Shown: positions 1 to 9,659 of the stretch, in pieces | Layout: every line of letters starts with the position of its first letter | Numbering within the stretch: the first letter of the stretch is position 1 | Origin: Paenarthrobacter sp. Z7-10 | GTDB taxonomy: Bacteria > Actinomycetota > Actinomycetes > Actinomycetales > Micrococcaceae | Assembly: GCF_026932795.1 (NCBI RefSeq) | Contig: NZ_JADPVH010000010.1 | Coordinates: 17,050 to 81,049 of the forward strand | DNA: 64,000 nt | Direction of reading: 5' to 3' | Position numbers and translations under genes: made by a program | Notes under the pieces: generated by a model | The model's database searches: none | What the model was told of the DNA's origin: nothing | Seen by the model: only the letters and a program-made list of their open reading frames with translations

Positions 1-165
1 AGCCGCTGAAAGCCTTTGTATCACCCAGCATGACTCCTACTTTCACCGCGCCAGAGAACTAATGGCATAACTCTAACCGTCTGAGGGCTGCTGGGAGCGG
101 CGGATCCGGCCCCGGGGCCGCCGGCCACCCCGAGCCGCGGCCTCTCCAAACGGAGGGAGCTGAGG

Positions 166-285
166 GCGGCCTGGCGCGGGTCGCTCAGGCGCGGTGCAGG
201 CACGAGCGGCCTGGCGCGGGTCGCTCAGGCGCGGTGCAGGCACGAGCGGCCTGGCGTGGGTCGCTCAGGCCGGGCGCAGGCACGA
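166..285. repeat. Three tandem copies of a 40-bp G+C-rich unit
   Basis: Three head-to-tail copies start at 166, 206 and 246. The first two are nearly identical and the third carries several substitutions. The array lies just upstream of the small gene at 310. No strong hairpin or promoter was recognised inside the unit. The rest of positions 1-309 shows no convincing gene. Confidence 0.85.
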
Positions 286-309
286 GCGGGTCGATTAGAG
301 TTAACTACG

Positions 310-687
310 ATGATCAGCAGACGAGATGCAGCCCTTTCCCTTGATATTCCGCTTGAAATGGCTCAGCGACATGGCATACCCCTGCGGCTGACCGAAACCG
401 AACTTGCCGACATCGAGGCCAATCCGCCGGCATGGCTGGTCCAATCACGGGCAAACCGCACCGGCAAGAGACCAATCTGGACCCAATTGCGGTGCTACAT
501 CTGCGACTACTCCGAAGCCGCACGGCCAAAGAAATGGTGGCCCGCATTCGACTACGTGATCTGCGCACAGCACAATCCGGATGAGCTGCCGTCACCGGCC
601 GCGGGCTGCAGCCGCCGCGAATACGAGGGAATCGGCACCCGTTTTGTTGGCATTACGGAGCAGCCAGCCCGGCCGCCCCAAGGCTGA
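310..687 (+). CDS. Hypothetical protein with CxxC motif
   Basis: A 125-residue protein of no family I recognise. The ATG at 310 is preferred over the upstream in-frame ATG at 256, because that one lies in the 40-bp repeat array and would add a low-complexity Arg/Ala tail. The centre has a CYIC pair (about residues 61-64), a Trp-rich stretch and a further Cys followed by His (VICAQH, about residue 86). This could be a small metal site, but that is inference. It is transcribed alone, in the direction of the ABC exporter genes 280 bases downstream. The gap between them (688-970) holds two 20-base direct copies of a CA-rich sequence (about 729-775) and the strong ribosome binding site of the next gene. 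Confidence 0.55.
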   Translation: MISRRDAALSLDIPLEMAQRHGIPLRLTETELADIEANPPAWLVQSRANRTGKRPIWTQLRCYICDYSEAARPKKWWPAFDYVICAQHNPDELPSPAAGCSRREYEGIGTRFVGITEQPARPPQG

Positions 688-970
688 CCCGGAGCTGGCC
701 GCGAACGCGCGCAGCGGCCGCCTGCTGTGCCACCACACCGGCCAACCACCATCCCCCGCCACCACACCGGCCAACCACATTCGCTGTGCACCACTTTGGA
801 CGGCGAAAAACATGGTTTCCGTGGCGTGTTTACCCGCTACACGCACCTCAGGTCTTCGAAGTGTTGCAGGAGCATACTTTCCCTCGGCGCCAAGGTCTGG
901 ACAGGCGATGATTACGGATCTATCTTGAATTCATCAGTTGATGAATTACTTTTTTACAGGAGGTGCGCCG

Positions 971-1750
971 ATGTCCCATCTCGCCGTTCCTGGGTCCGGG
1001 ACTCCCCCGCCGGAGCTGGACGTGGGTGTCGACGTCCGCGCACTGAGCGTGCGGCGCGGGAAGGTCTCGGTGCTTCAGGAGCTGACCTTCGCCATTCCAA
1101 CCGGACAAATCACGGGCCTGCTGGGACCCTCCGGAAGCGGTAAGACGACCCTGATGCGGGCCATCGTCGGGGTCCAAATCATCACTTCCGGGTCGGTCAC
1201 CGTGCTGGGCCGAAGGGCCGGCGACCCTGCACTGCGGCACGAGGTCGGTTACGTCACCCAGTCACCGAGCGTCTACCAGGACCTCAGTGTCGAGGATAAC
1301 GTACGTTACTTTGCAGCTATGCACGGCCGGGGCAGGGAGGCAGTTCGGACGGCGCTGGAGATCGTGGGGCTTTCCGAACTGGCCAAGCGACGAGCCGCCG
1401 ACCTCTCTGGCGGCCAATTCAGCCGGGTATCGCTTGCCTGTGCCTTGGTTGGCAGGCCCAAACTGCTCATACTGGATGAGCCAACAGTTGGTCTGGACCC
1501 GGTATTGCGCGCAGACCTGTGGGACCGTTTCGCTTCCTTGGCCGCCGAGGGCACAACGCTGATCATTTCCAGCCATGTGATGGAGGAAGCGAGCCACTGC
1601 GATACTCTGTTGCTGCTGCGTGAGTCGCGGCTTTTGGCTCAGCTGACACCCGAAGAGCTACGCCGGCGCGGTGCCACGGACGACCTCGAACTGGCCTTCC
1701 TGCGGTTGATTCAGGCGGGCCCTGCGGCGGTCCTGGACGGTGCGGCGTGA
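971..1750 (+). CDS. ABC transporter ATP-binding protein (ABC-2 exporter)
   Basis: A 259-residue nucleotide-binding subunit of a drug/daunorubicin-type exporter. Walker A (GPSGSGKTT) is at residues 52-60. The ABC signature (LSGGQ) and Walker B (LLILDEP) follow near residues 146 and 165, with an H-loop (SSHVMEE). The ATG at 971 was chosen because an AGGAGG ribosome binding site lies 8 bases upstream, and the upstream ATGs at 938 and 941 lack one. The stop overlaps the GTG start of the membrane subunit (GTGA), so the two are translationally coupled. The TetR gene that follows suggests self-regulated, inducible export. The substrate is unknown. Confidence 0.93.
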   Translation: MSHLAVPGSGTPPPELDVGVDVRALSVRRGKVSVLQELTFAIPTGQITGLLGPSGSGKTTLMRAIVGVQIITSGSVTVLGRRAGDPALRHEVGYVTQSPSVYQDLSVEDNVRYFAAMHGRGREAVRTALEIVGLSELAKRRAADLSGGQFSRVSLACALVGRPKLLILDEPTVGLDPVLRADLWDRFASLAAEGTTLIISSHVMEEASHCDTLLLLRESRLLAQLTPEELRRRGATDDLELAFLRLIQAGPAAVLDGAA

Positions 1751-2502
1751 ATCCGGCGATGCTGGGCGCGACGACGACCCGCGTGCTGCGCCAGCTCCGC
1801 GGGGATCCACGAAGCATCGCCCTTATCCTGGTGGTCCCGGCGGTGCTGTTGGCCTTCATCTATTACCTGTTCGAAAACGAGACGCTTCCCCCCGGAGCCC
1901 CGCGTACCTTCGACCGGGTGGGTCTGATGATGCTCGCCATCTTCCCATTCGTGGTCATGTTCCTGGTAACGTCCATCACCATGCTCCGGGAGCGAACCTC
2001 CGGCACGCTGGAACGCCTGCTTACCACACCCATTCACAAAGCGGACCTGCTCTTCGGCTACGCTCTTGCCTTCTCCATCATGGCTGCCCTTCAATCGCTG
2101 GTAGCCACCGGTGTGGCCTACTGGATTTTTGGCCTGAACATCAATGGCAATCCAGCGCTGGTTGTGCTGGTGGCCGTGATCAACTCCGTGCTGGGCGTGG
2201 CCCTGGGACTGCTGTGCTCGGCCTTTGCGCGCACTGAGTTCCAGGCAGTTCAGTTCATGCCCGTGGTGGTCATTCCGCAGATCCTATTGTGCGGTCTCTT
2301 CGTGGCCAGGGACCAGATGAACGCGGTGCTGGAATCGCTGTCCAATATCCTGCCGTTGAGCTACTCGGTGGACGCCCTGCAGGAAATAGCGCGCAGCGCC
2401 AGTCCCACCGCTGCCATACTCTCCGACGTGGTTGTCATGGCAGGCTTCGTCGTGGTGGTGTTGGCGCTGGCATCCCCGACGCTGCGGCGCCGCACCCCGT
2501 GA
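1747..2502 (+). CDS. ABC-2 type transporter permease
   Basis: A 251-residue membrane subunit that pairs with the ATPase encoded just before it. It has about six hydrophobic segments. The family motif around residues 77-95 (LRERTSGTLERLLTTP) sits between the first two membrane spans and marks it as an ABC2_membrane protein of the DrrB/NatB type. It starts with GTG at 1747 inside the stop of the ATPase gene and ends in the start of the TetR gene (GTGA at 2499-2502), so all three genes form one coupled unit. Confidence 0.92.
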   Translation: MNPAMLGATTTRVLRQLRGDPRSIALILVVPAVLLAFIYYLFENETLPPGAPRTFDRVGLMMLAIFPFVVMFLVTSITMLRERTSGTLERLLTTPIHKADLLFGYALAFSIMAALQSLVATGVAYWIFGLNINGNPALVVLVAVINSVLGVALGLLCSAFARTEFQAVQFMPVVVIPQILLCGLFVARDQMNAVLESLSNILPLSYSVDALQEIARSASPTAAILSDVVVMAGFVVVVLALASPTLRRRTP

Positions 2503-3101
2503 AGCCGGACCTGCCGCGGCGTGGCCGCCGCAATGGTCCTGACAACAGCCGCGAGCTGATTCTCTCCAGCGCCAGAGAGCTGTTCTCGGAGCTGGGATAC
2601 GACGCCACCAGCCTGCGCCGGATTGCCCGCGAGGCAGGCGTCGATGCGGCCATGGTGCATCACTACTTTCGGGATAAGGACGAACTTTTCGCCGCCTGCA
2701 TCGAATTGCCGGCGGATCCACGCAGAGTCCTTGCCAGTGTCGTCTCCACCGCTCCAGCCGAGCGCGGAGAGGCCATTTTGCGAACTCTGCTGCAGCTGTG
2801 GGATTCCCCGGTGCAGCCTGCATTGCTTGCCTTGGTCCGCAGCGCCATAAGCTCAAAATCTCAGGCCGCCTTGCTGCGGGAGGTGCTGACGCGCCGAATT
2901 GTCATCCTGGCCGTGTCGGACCTCCCGGGCGACGCCGGGACGACCCGGCTGCGCGGGGCACTGCTGGTAAGCCAGCTCATCGGTTTGATGGTCAGCCGCT
3001 ACATCCTGAAACTGGAACCGCTTGCATCGGCTGGCCACGATGAAGTGGTGGCGCTGGTGGCGCCGACCCTGCAGCATTATCTGACCGGACCATTGATCTA
3101 G
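2499..3101 (+). CDS. TetR family transcriptional regulator
   Basis: A 200-residue repressor. The N-terminal helix-turn-helix (about residues 18-62) reads ARELFSELGYDATSLRRIAR, then VHHYFRDKDELF, which is the TetR_N pattern. The C-terminal half is a variable ligand-binding domain. A much longer open frame exists upstream, but the GTG at 2499 overlapping the permease stop is the only start that gives a normal TetR length. As the third gene of the exporter unit it probably represses the exporter's own promoter ahead of 971. No palindromic operator was obvious there. Confidence 0.88.
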   Translation: MKPDLPRRGRRNGPDNSRELILSSARELFSELGYDATSLRRIAREAGVDAAMVHHYFRDKDELFAACIELPADPRRVLASVVSTAPAERGEAILRTLLQLWDSPVQPALLALVRSAISSKSQAALLREVLTRRIVILAVSDLPGDAGTTRLRGALLVSQLIGLMVSRYILKLEPLASAGHDEVVALVAPTLQHYLTGPLI

Positions 3102-3120
3102 CTGCTGTCCCGTGTGCTCG

Positions 3121-4011
3121 TCAGAACAAGACTGTGGCGAAGGTCCCCACCTGGTCGAATCCCACCCGCTGATAGCTTGCGCGGGCGGCCGAGTTGTAGT
3201 CGTTGACGTAAAGGCTCGCTATCGGAGCGTGCCGCCTGGCAAGAGAGACGACGGCGGCCATATAGCCCGCGCTGAGGCCCAGACCGCGATAGGACGGATC
3301 CAGCCAGACGCCCTGGATCTGCGCCACGTCCCGGGAGACGGCACCCAGATCGGCCTTAAAGATGACCTTGCCTTCGACGTCCAAATGACTGAGGGAATGG
3401 CCGTCCCTGATCAGTGCCGCGACGCGGCTGCGGTAGTGCTCCTCACCACCGAGATACGGAGAGTAGCCCACTTCTTCCTCGAACATGGCCGCCGCCGCCG
3501 GCAGGATCTCCGCGAAGTCCTCGGGGCGGCTCGGGACAAGGGCTGGGTTCGGGGGCACAGCCGGTTCGCCACGCAATTCCAGCAGCGGCTGATTGGCGCG
3601 GACTTCAACCGGAGTTGCACCGGAACTCTCGAGCACAGCAAAGATCCCTAGCACGGCCTCGGCGGGACCGAAAACGGAGGCAAACCTGCGCCGGGAAGCG
3701 GCGAGCCAGCGTCCGAAGGCCGGGGCCTGCTCCGACGTGACCTGCACGGGAACCACGTTGGCGCCAACCCAGCACGCTGCGGCCAAGATGCCGTCGTCGT
3801 CGAAATAGCCTAGTGTGTCGGACCCCAAGGCGGTGGGCACTGCCGTCCCCAAAGCTTCGAGCTGAGAGGCCATGAAAACATTCGCCACCGGATCCTGCTC
3901 CACCAAGTGCTGCAGAGCGGCTGTGTCCTCCGCACCGAGAACCTGGACCCGCTCCGCCGGATTCTTAGGAGACGTTGACCACGGGGCTACCCTTGACCGT
4001 GTCCGCGTCAT
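3121..4011 (-). CDS. GNAT family N-acetyltransferase with DUF4081 domain
   Basis: A 296-residue protein. The N-terminal half (DUF4081, with the segment [11 protein letters not shown] near residue 36) is followed by a C-terminal GNAT fold with the acetyl-CoA loop [20 protein letters not shown] (about residues 230-250). Its acceptor substrate is unknown. The start at 4011 lies 47 bases inside the 3' end of ispG. No closer in-frame ATG, GTG or TTG exists near the ispG stop, so the two genes overlap and are probably cotranscribed. It converges with the TetR gene, with 19 bases between the stops. Confidence 0.85.
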   Translation of the reverse strand: MTRTRSRVAPWSTSPKNPAERVQVLGAEDTAALQHLVEQDPVANVFMASQLEALGTAVPTALGSDTLGYFDDDGILAAACWVGANVVPVQVTSEQAPAFGRWLAASRRRFASVFGPAEAVLGIFAVLESSGATPVEVRANQPLLELRGEPAVPPNPALVPSRPEDFAEILPAAAAMFEEEVGYSPYLGGEEHYRSRVAALIRDGHSLSHLDVEGKVIFKADLGAVSRDVAQIQGVWLDPSYRGLGLSAGYMAAVVSLARRHAPIASLYVNDYNSAARASYQRVGFDQVGTFATVLF

Positions 4012-5131
4012 CGGCTCCCCCCATCTCTTCCGCGATCCTCATAGCCTCTTCGATCAGGGTCTCAACTATCTGGTCCTCGGGAACAGTTTTCACCACTTGG
4101 CCCTTGACGAAGATCTGGCCCTTGCCGTTACCGGAGGCAACACCGAGGTCCGCTTCCCGGGCCTCGCCGGGTCCGTTGACCACACAGCCCATGACGGCCA
4201 CGCGAAGCGGAACTTCCATCCCCTCAAGCCCGGCGGTAACCTGTTCGGCCAAAGTGTAGACATCGACCTGCGCCCGCCCACAGGACGGACAGGACACAAT
4301 TTCCAGCTTTCGCGGCCGCAGATTCAGCGACTGCAGGATCTGGTTTCCCACTTTGATTTCTTCCACCGGCGGTGCGGAGAGGGAAACCCGAATAGTGTCC
4401 CCGATCCCCTGCGAGAGCAATGCGCCGAAAGCAGTGGCAGACTTGATCGTTCCCTGGAATGCGGGACCGGCTTCGGTGACGCCCAGATGCAGCGGCCAGT
4501 CACCCCGTTCGGCCAGCAGTTCATAGGCCCGCACCATCACGACGGGGTCATTGTGCTTAACGGAGATCTTGAAGTCGTGAAAGTCATGTTCCTCGAAGAG
4601 CGACGCTTCCCAGACGGCCGACTCGACCAGCGCTTCGGGGGTCGCCTTCCCGTACTTCTGCATTAACCGCGGATCCAGCGAGCCGGCATTCACACCAATC
4701 CGAATGGACGTTCCATGATCCTTCGCCGCCTGCGCGATCTCTTTGATCTGATCATCAAATTTGCGGATGTTTCCCGGATTGACCCGCACCGCAGCGCAGC
4801 CGGCGTCGATCGCGGCAAAGACATACTTCGGTTGGAAGTGGATGTCCGCGATCACCGGAATCTGGGACTTCCTGGCGATGATAGGCAGCGCCTCCGCGTC
4901 GTCAGCGGAAGGGCATGCGACCCGGACAATGTCACAGCCGGACGCCGTGAGCTCGGCGATCTGCTGCAGAGTGGCGTTGATGTCCGTTGTCGGCGTCGTC
5001 GTCATGGATTGGACACTGACGGGAAAATCCGAGCCGACCCCCACGGACCCAACCTTGATCTGGCGCGTCTTGCGTCGCGGAGCAAGGACTGGAGGTGGTG
5101 CTGCCGGCATTCCGAGGCTGACCGAGGTCAA
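3965..5131 (-). CDS. ispG: 4-hydroxy-3-methylbut-2-enyl diphosphate synthase
   Basis: The penultimate enzyme of the MEP isoprenoid pathway. It reductively dehydrates MEcPP to HMBPP using a [4Fe-4S] cluster. The cluster cysteines are visible in [11 protein letters not shown] and CVVNGPGEA in the C-terminal third. The N-terminal barrel begins with [10 protein letters not shown] and [13 protein letters not shown] prefer the TTG at 5131 over the ATG at 5188: an AAGGAG site sits 6 bases before the TTG and it gives the usual length of 388 residues, whereas the ATG has no such site and adds 19 unconserved residues. With dxr (8282-9523) and the M50 protease it forms the locus conserved in actinobacteria. 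Confidence 0.95.
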   Translation of the reverse strand: MTSVSLGMPAAPPPVLAPRRKTRQIKVGSVGVGSDFPVSVQSMTTTPTTDINATLQQIAELTASGCDIVRVACPSADDAEALPIIARKSQIPVIADIHFQPKYVFAAIDAGCAAVRVNPGNIRKFDDQIKEIAQAAKDHGTSIRIGVNAGSLDPRLMQKYGKATPEALVESAVWEASLFEEHDFHDFKISVKHNDPVVMVRAYELLAERGDWPLHLGVTEAGPAFQGTIKSATAFGALLSQGIGDTIRVSLSAPPVEEIKVGNQILQSLNLRPRKLEIVSCPSCGRAQVDVYTLAEQVTAGLEGMEVPLRVAVMGCVVNGPGEAREADLGVASGNGKGQIFVKGQVVKTVPEDQIVETLIEEAMRIAEEMGGADDADTVKGSPVVNVS

Positions 5132-5246
5132 AGTATGCTCCTTGTGGCTCTGTCCGGCCATTTCAGTTCGAAAGGGCCGGTCCGTCATGACCCATAACCT
5201 ACCCGGTGCGGGCGCGGTTGGCTCACTTCCAGTGTAGGCCGTGGCG

Positions 5247-5540
5247 CTAGCCTACGTGCGCGCTGAGCGCTCCGATGCCGGGGATCCAGGCAGTGGATTT
5301 CAGGCCGGCGATGCCACCGGCGGCGTTGAACGGATCCTGTTTGAGCAGCCCATTCAGTGCTTCGTCGTCGTCCGCCTTGAAAATCAGGAGGGCACCGGTG
5401 CCGTCCTCGAAGGGGCCGGAGGCAAGGACGTGGCCGTCCTGAACCAGCGACGCCAGCCACGTGCGGTGCGCTGGCCGGTGCTCGTCGCGGATCGCCGCCG
5501 CATCCGGACCGTATACATACTCCACTGCATAAATGCTCAT
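5247..5540 (-). CDS. YciI family protein
   Basis: A small protein of 97 residues with the YCII/ferredoxin-like alpha-beta fold. Typical features are the N-terminal strand with YAVEYVYG, the conserved [12 protein letters not shown] segment (the His-Asp type active-site region of the family), [14 protein letters not shown], and the DPFNAAGG turn. The role of these proteins is poorly defined; some act as small hydrolases or dehalogenase-like enzymes. The gene is in the same direction as its neighbours but with its own short gaps. A 6-bp inverted repeat sits at its stop codon (about 5224-5246). Confidence 0.85.
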   Translation of the reverse strand: MSIYAVEYVYGPDAAAIRDEHRPAHRTWLASLVQDGHVLASGPFEDGTGALLIFKADDDEALNGLLKQDPFNAAGGIAGLKSTAWIPGIGALSAHVG

Positions 5541-5585
5541 ACCCTCACCCTATCCGTCCGGCTCAGGCCGGTGCTATTTCCAACC

Positions 5586-6065
5586 CTAACCAAGGAGCAG
5601 CCATCTCACCGGGATGGCCACTCCTGCGGCCCAGAGCATGGAGCTGAGCGTGCCGATGATGAACCGCTCGCTGGCCGCCGGGGTCTGCTTCAGCTCCGGA
5701 TAGCGACCCAGACCCTTGATCGCCACGATGTACGCAATGGCCACCGGCTGGTCGGCAAGAATGGCGACGACGACGGCGAGCCGTTCCAGGATGCCGATGA
5801 CCATGCCACCTCGCAGCACTCCGGCATCGGTGACTTCCACGGGAGGATCCTGTGCCGCCGTTTCCGAAGCTGCCTCGGACACCGTCGACGAGGCCTGGGT
5901 ACCGCGCACATCCGGTCCATGGTCATCCGCGCTATGCTCCTCCGGTCCGGCTTCAGCGGCGCCGTGCACATCCGCGGTACGGGCCAGCCGCAACACCCCT
6001 GCCGTGACGGGCCAGCCGGCCACGGCAGCAACCACTATGACGAGCACAATCCACAATGCCTGCAT
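5586..6065 (-). CDS. Small membrane protein, SatE-like partner of SatD
   Basis: A 159-residue protein. It has an N-terminal membrane helix (residues 4-20), a low-complexity acidic/Ala linker (about 30-80), and two more hydrophobic segments around ILERLAVVVAILADQPVAI and the C-terminal LSSMLWAAGVAIPVRWLLLG. A GGAGG site precedes the ATG. It lies downstream of the satD-like gene in the same direction. Membrane proteins with the AYIVAIKGLGRYPEL-type segment commonly pair with SatD proteins. The function is unknown; a role in sensing or transport with SatD is inference. Confidence 0.65.
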   Translation of the reverse strand: MQALWIVLVIVVAAVAGWPVTAGVLRLARTADVHGAAEAGPEEHSADDHGPDVRGTQASSTVSEAASETAAQDPPVEVTDAGVLRGGMVIGILERLAVVVAILADQPVAIAYIVAIKGLGRYPELKQTPAASERFIIGTLSSMLWAAGVAIPVRWLLLG

Positions 6066-6194
6066 TCAGGCCTCCTCGCTTTCGGACTCCTACAGCGTAG
6101 CTCGGCGCACCGACACGTCTGCGACGGAGCGAAACGCTGCAGGAGCCACGTTGTTAGCGCAGGCTGACAGGCGCTGCGGCCATGGGTGCGGCCG

Positions 6195-6258
6195 TCATCC
6201 AGCCGTCGTTGCGGTCGCTACCCTGCCGTCGTTGCGGCCCCTACCCAGCCGTCGTTGC
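6195..6258 (-). repeat. 23-bp stop-codon-containing tandem repeat at the satD 3' end
   Basis: On the minus strand the last codons and stop of satD (GCAACGACGGCTGGGTAG) plus five bases are repeated with a 23-bp period starting at 6258, 6235 and about 6212. The first two copies carry TAG. The third carries a changed end. The period is not a multiple of three, so the repeated stop falls in different frames. Confidence 0.75.
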
Positions 6259-6849
6259 CGCGAGAGCGAGCAGTACGGCCGCCGCGTGCCGGCCGGCCTG
6301 TTCTTCCTGCCAGCCTGAACGGAGGACCGCCTTGCTGACAGCCTGCGGCGTTATACCTAAATGGTGCGCGACGGCCCGCTGCTGACCGCGTACGCCGGGC
6401 TGCATCTGATCCAGGACCCGCCACTCGGCCGTACTTCGGGCACGTACCAATCGGCCAATGAGGCACAGCACAGCCTCGGCAGCCTCGGCAGCCTCCGCCG
6501 CGGGCTTAGCTGCCTGCACTGACAGGGGGACGCGGTCCCCGGTTTTTTTGGCACGGTCTACGGCCCTGCGCGCGGCTACGAATGCCGGTCCGCCGGCAGC
6601 GCGCGGATTATCCGGGAGCGGCAGCACAACCGGACCAATGCCAATGCCCACGTACCAATCACCGCTGCGCAGCGCCCGCATGACCACTTCGACAACGGCA
6701 TCCGGGGTTTCAAGCAGCCCCTGTACCTCGTCGCCTACGGAGCGTTCAAAGCCCAGTCGTGCCGGGATGTCCGATAATGCAGCCAACAGTGTGGGAACCA
6801 GATCGGAAGCGCGTTGGCTTCCGCGCTGATCCATAGTCAAGACGAACAT
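6241..6849 (-). CDS. SatD family protein (C-terminal winged-helix regulator)
   Basis: A 202-residue protein of the SatD family. The N-terminal part has DQRGSQRASDLVPTLLAAL, the ERSVGDEVQGLLETPD motif and the WYVGIGIG strand. The C-terminus has a helix-turn-helix (HHLGITPQAVSKAVLRSGW, about residues 175-193). The ATG at 6849 has an AAGG 8 bases upstream. The ATG at 6885 would add residues encoded by the A+T-rich promoter region. Such proteins are thought to be DNA-binding regulators of an adjacent small membrane protein, here the gene at 5586. It is inserted between ispG and the site-2 protease gene, which are usually close neighbours. Confidence 0.8.
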   Translation of the reverse strand: MFVLTMDQRGSQRASDLVPTLLAALSDIPARLGFERSVGDEVQGLLETPDAVVEVVMRALRSGDWYVGIGIGPVVLPLPDNPRAAGGPAFVAARRAVDRAKKTGDRVPLSVQAAKPAAEAAEAAEAVLCLIGRLVRARSTAEWRVLDQMQPGVRGQQRAVAHHLGITPQAVSKAVLRSGWQEEQAGRHAAAVLLALAATTAG

Positions 6850-6851
6850 GA

Positions 6852-6888
6852 ATCCAACCTTAATGGATTGATAACAAAACATCAACCG
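6852..6888 (-). promoter_or_regulatory. Probable satD promoter with overlapping inverted repeat
   Basis: On the minus strand a TTGATG hexamer is followed after 17 bases by TAAGGT, ending a few bases before the satD ATG, so the transcript may be nearly leaderless. The -35 hexamer lies in an inverted repeat, GGTTGAT, 8 bases, ATCAATCC, which would suit an autoregulatory operator. The segment is strikingly A+T-rich compared with its surroundings. Confidence 0.4.
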
Positions 6889-6915
6889 ATTTAGGCTTAT
6901 AAAATTAAGTCAACC

Positions 6916-8244
6916 TCAACCAAGGATATTGATGGGCTTCACGATATCCGCGTAGATCAACAGCGCACCCATCAGCAGCAGCCCGGACGCAACGACGTAG
7001 GTGAGCGGCAGCAGTTTCGCAATATCGAAAGGACCCGGGTCCTTCCGCTTAAACAACCTCGCCAGCGAGCGGCGGACGGCCTCGTACAGTGCTCCGGCGA
7101 CGTGTCCGCCGTCCAGCGGCAGCAGCGGAATCAGGTTGAAGATGCACAACGCCAGGTTCACTCCGCCCAGCAACCCGATTAAGGTAGCCAGACGGGCGCT
7201 CAAGGGAACGTCCTGCATGGCAGCCACTTCACCGGCTACACGTCCAACGCCCACCACGGATATGGGTCCATTCGGATCACGGGGTGCACTGCTGAAGGCC
7301 GCCTGGGCCACCCCGGCCACCCGCTGCGGCAGATGCAGGACCACGCCGGAAATCTTGGCAATATTGTCCCCCACCGCGGGAAGCACAGCCGTGACAGGCT
7401 GCCCCACCATGGCCGACGTTGGACCAACACCGATGAAGCCCACTTCCTGTGTCTGCTGTTTGCCACTGGCGTTCCGCACCGGTACACCTGCCGCGTCCAG
7501 CACTGGCCGCGCCGAAAGAACCGGGGTAATAGTGGTCTGGATCCGCCGTCCGTCCCGGTCCACCGTGAGGGCGATTGGCTTTCCTGCCGAATCCCGGACC
7601 CAGGCCGTAAACGCGTCCCAGTCGGCTACCGGCTTCCCGGCAAAGGAAACCAGTACATCCCCGGGCTTCAAACCTGCCGCGGCGGCCGGAGTCTTCGTGC
7701 AGGTGCTCAAATCCGCGGGCGCTGGTTCGCCGTACTTGACCTGGCAGGCACTCACCTGAGCCACCGTCGTCGTCGGCTGTGGCGTGCCAAAACCCATCAG
7801 CAACACCCCCGTGAGCACGACGCCTATCACCAGGTTCATGAACGGTCCGCCAAGCATGATGATGATCTTCTTCCAGACCGGAAGCCGGTAAAAGACGCGG
7901 TTCTCGTCCCCGGGCCCAACGTCCTCATGCGCCATGCTGCGCGCCTCGGTGGCCAGGGTCTGGAACATTCCGGTGCTGGAGGGACGAACGCTCCCGTCGC
8001 TGCTGTTAGGCGGGTACATGCCGATCATCGACACGAATCCACCGGCCGGAATGGCCTTGAACCCATACTCCGTCTCGCCCTTTTTCCTGGACCAGATGGT
8101 CGGGCCGAAGCCAATCATGTACTTGGTGACGCGCACTTTGAAAAGCTTCGCGGGCACCAGATGGCCCACTTCGTGCAGCGCGATGGAGACCGCAACACCT
8201 ACCGCGACGAAAAGCACACCCAAAATGAAAAGCAGAACTGTCAC
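6916..8244 (-). CDS. Site-2 protease, M50 family (RseP/Rip1-like)
   Basis: A 442-residue intramembrane zinc metalloprotease. HEVGH at residues 24-28 supplies two zinc ligands and the catalytic Glu. The third ligand is in NLIPLLPLDGGHV near the C-terminus. A PDZ domain lies between (GLKPGDVLVSFAGKPVADWD). Four membrane segments are visible. Homologues cleave anti-sigma factors within the membrane (Rip1 in mycobacteria, RseP in E. coli); the target here is unknown. It sits 37 bases downstream of dxr in the same direction, the conserved actinobacterial arrangement. Confidence 0.93.
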   Translation of the reverse strand: MTVLLFILGVLFVAVGVAVSIALHEVGHLVPAKLFKVRVTKYMIGFGPTIWSRKKGETEYGFKAIPAGGFVSMIGMYPPNSSDGSVRPSSTGMFQTLATEARSMAHEDVGPGDENRVFYRLPVWKKIIIMLGGPFMNLVIGVVLTGVLLMGFGTPQPTTTVAQVSACQVKYGEPAPADLSTCTKTPAAAAGLKPGDVLVSFAGKPVADWDAFTAWVRDSAGKPIALTVDRDGRRIQTTITPVLSARPVLDAAGVPVRNASGKQQTQEVGFIGVGPTSAMVGQPVTAVLPAVGDNIAKISGVVLHLPQRVAGVAQAAFSSAPRDPNGPISVVGVGRVAGEVAAMQDVPLSARLATLIGLLGGVNLALCIFNLIPLLPLDGGHVAGALYEAVRRSLARLFKRKDPGPFDIAKLLPLTYVVASGLLLMGALLIYADIVKPINILG

Positions 8245-8281
8245 AATGATCTTTCCGGCCCGCCCTTCGGCTGGGCCCCGC

Positions 8282-9523
8282 CTAGTGGCTGATGAGAGCT
8301 AAACGCTCGGTGGTCCGGGCCCGTGCCCACTTCTCAGCATCCAATACGGACTCGATGGAAAGCTGGGAGAAGGCTGAATGCTCACCGAGCACCGCTTCGA
8401 TGGTGTCCACAATGTCCAGGAAACCGATCCGGCCGGCATGAAAGGCATGCACTGCCTCTTCATTGGCCGCGTTGTACACCGCGGGATAGGTGCTCCCCTG
8501 CTTGGCAGCGTCCCGGGCCAGGTCCACAGCCGGAAACGCGGCAGGATCCAACGGCTCAAACGTCCAGCTCGTGGCCTGCGAAAAGTCACAGCTCATCGCT
8601 GCCCGCGGCACGCGGTCCGGCCAGGCCAGGCCGAGCGCGATCGGCAGCCGCATGTCCGGCGGTGAGCACTGGGCTATGGTGCTGCCGTCCACGAACGCCA
8701 CCATCGAATGCACCACCGACTGCGGATGGACCACGACGTCGATCCGGTCCAGCGGAACGTCGAACAGCAGATGCGCCTCAATCAATTCCAATCCCTTGTT
8801 CACCAGGGTGGCTGAATTCGTGGTGACCATCGGTCCCATGGCCCAGGTGGGGTGCTTCAAGGCTTCGGCGGGCGTGACCTCCTGCAGTTGGTCCCGGCCG
8901 TACCCGCGGAACGGACCTCCAGAGGCGGTGAGAATAAGCCGGTCCACTTCCGCTTCAGTTCCCGCCCGCAGGCACTGCGCCAACGCGGAGTGCTCCGAGT
9001 CAACCGGAACCAGTTGTCCGGGTGCGGCCGCCGCCTTCACCAGGGCTCCTCCGACAATCAGGGACTCCTTGTTGGCCAGTGCCAGGATGGCTCCGGAAGC
9101 GAGGGCAGCGAGGGTTGGGGCCAGGCCAATGGAGCCGGTGATCCCGTTCAGTACGACGTCGGCACCGCCTTGGGCGTCGGACCAGGCCGCGATGCGCGTG
9201 GCGGCGTCGGGACCGGCGAAAATCTCCGGGCTATATTCTGCACGGCCGGCAGCCCTGGCCGCCTCGGAGATCCTGCGGTGAAGTTCGTCGGACGCTCCGG
9301 TGGCAATCCCCACGGCGCCGGCGCCGGTGTGCACGGCCTGCCGCGCCAGCAGGTCCAGGTTCCCGCCACCCGCGCTGAGCGCGATGACCTCAAAACGCGG
9401 GCGTCCGTCCTGAAGCACGGCACCGTCGACGACGTCGAGCGCCTGGCTGCCGATGGAACCGGTGGATCCGAGCAGGATGATCCTACGCACTCCGCTGGGT
9501 TGTCCCGCCTCAGATGTCTGCAT
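8282..9523 (-). CDS. dxr: 1-deoxy-D-xylulose 5-phosphate reductoisomerase
   Basis: The first committed enzyme of the MEP pathway, converting DXP to MEP with NADPH. The nucleotide-binding loop [16 protein letters not shown] is near residue 18. Other conserved blocks are [31 protein letters not shown] and the substrate loop [27 protein letters not shown]. The ATG at 9523 gives 413 residues, a normal length. The open frame extends to 9760, but that extension is Ala/Pro-rich and not conserved. No ribosome binding site precedes the ATG. A GATACT element ends 9 bases upstream, so a leaderless transcript is possible. Confidence 0.95.
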   Translation of the reverse strand: MQTSEAGQPSGVRRIILLGSTGSIGSQALDVVDGAVLQDGRPRFEVIALSAGGGNLDLLARQAVHTGAGAVGIATGASDELHRRISEAARAAGRAEYSPEIFAGPDAATRIAAWSDAQGGADVVLNGITGSIGLAPTLAALASGAILALANKESLIVGGALVKAAAAPGQLVPVDSEHSALAQCLRAGTEAEVDRLILTASGGPFRGYGRDQLQEVTPAEALKHPTWAMGPMVTTNSATLVNKGLELIEAHLLFDVPLDRIDVVVHPQSVVHSMVAFVDGSTIAQCSPPDMRLPIALGLAWPDRVPRAAMSCDFSQATSWTFEPLDPAAFPAVDLARDAAKQGSTYPAVYNAANEEAVHAFHAGRIGFLDIVDTIEAVLGEHSAFSQLSIESVLDAEKWARARTTERLALISH

Positions 9524-9659
9524 ATAACAAGTATCGCGCATGCCCACCTTCGCAGACCCGATTCGCCGGGCACTGCAGGAACGCACTGTCGGCGGGGCAG
9601 CTCCGGCGACGCCGCTCTGGAAGCCGGGGCAGCTAGAGCTGCAGCCGCCGGCGTCGGCG

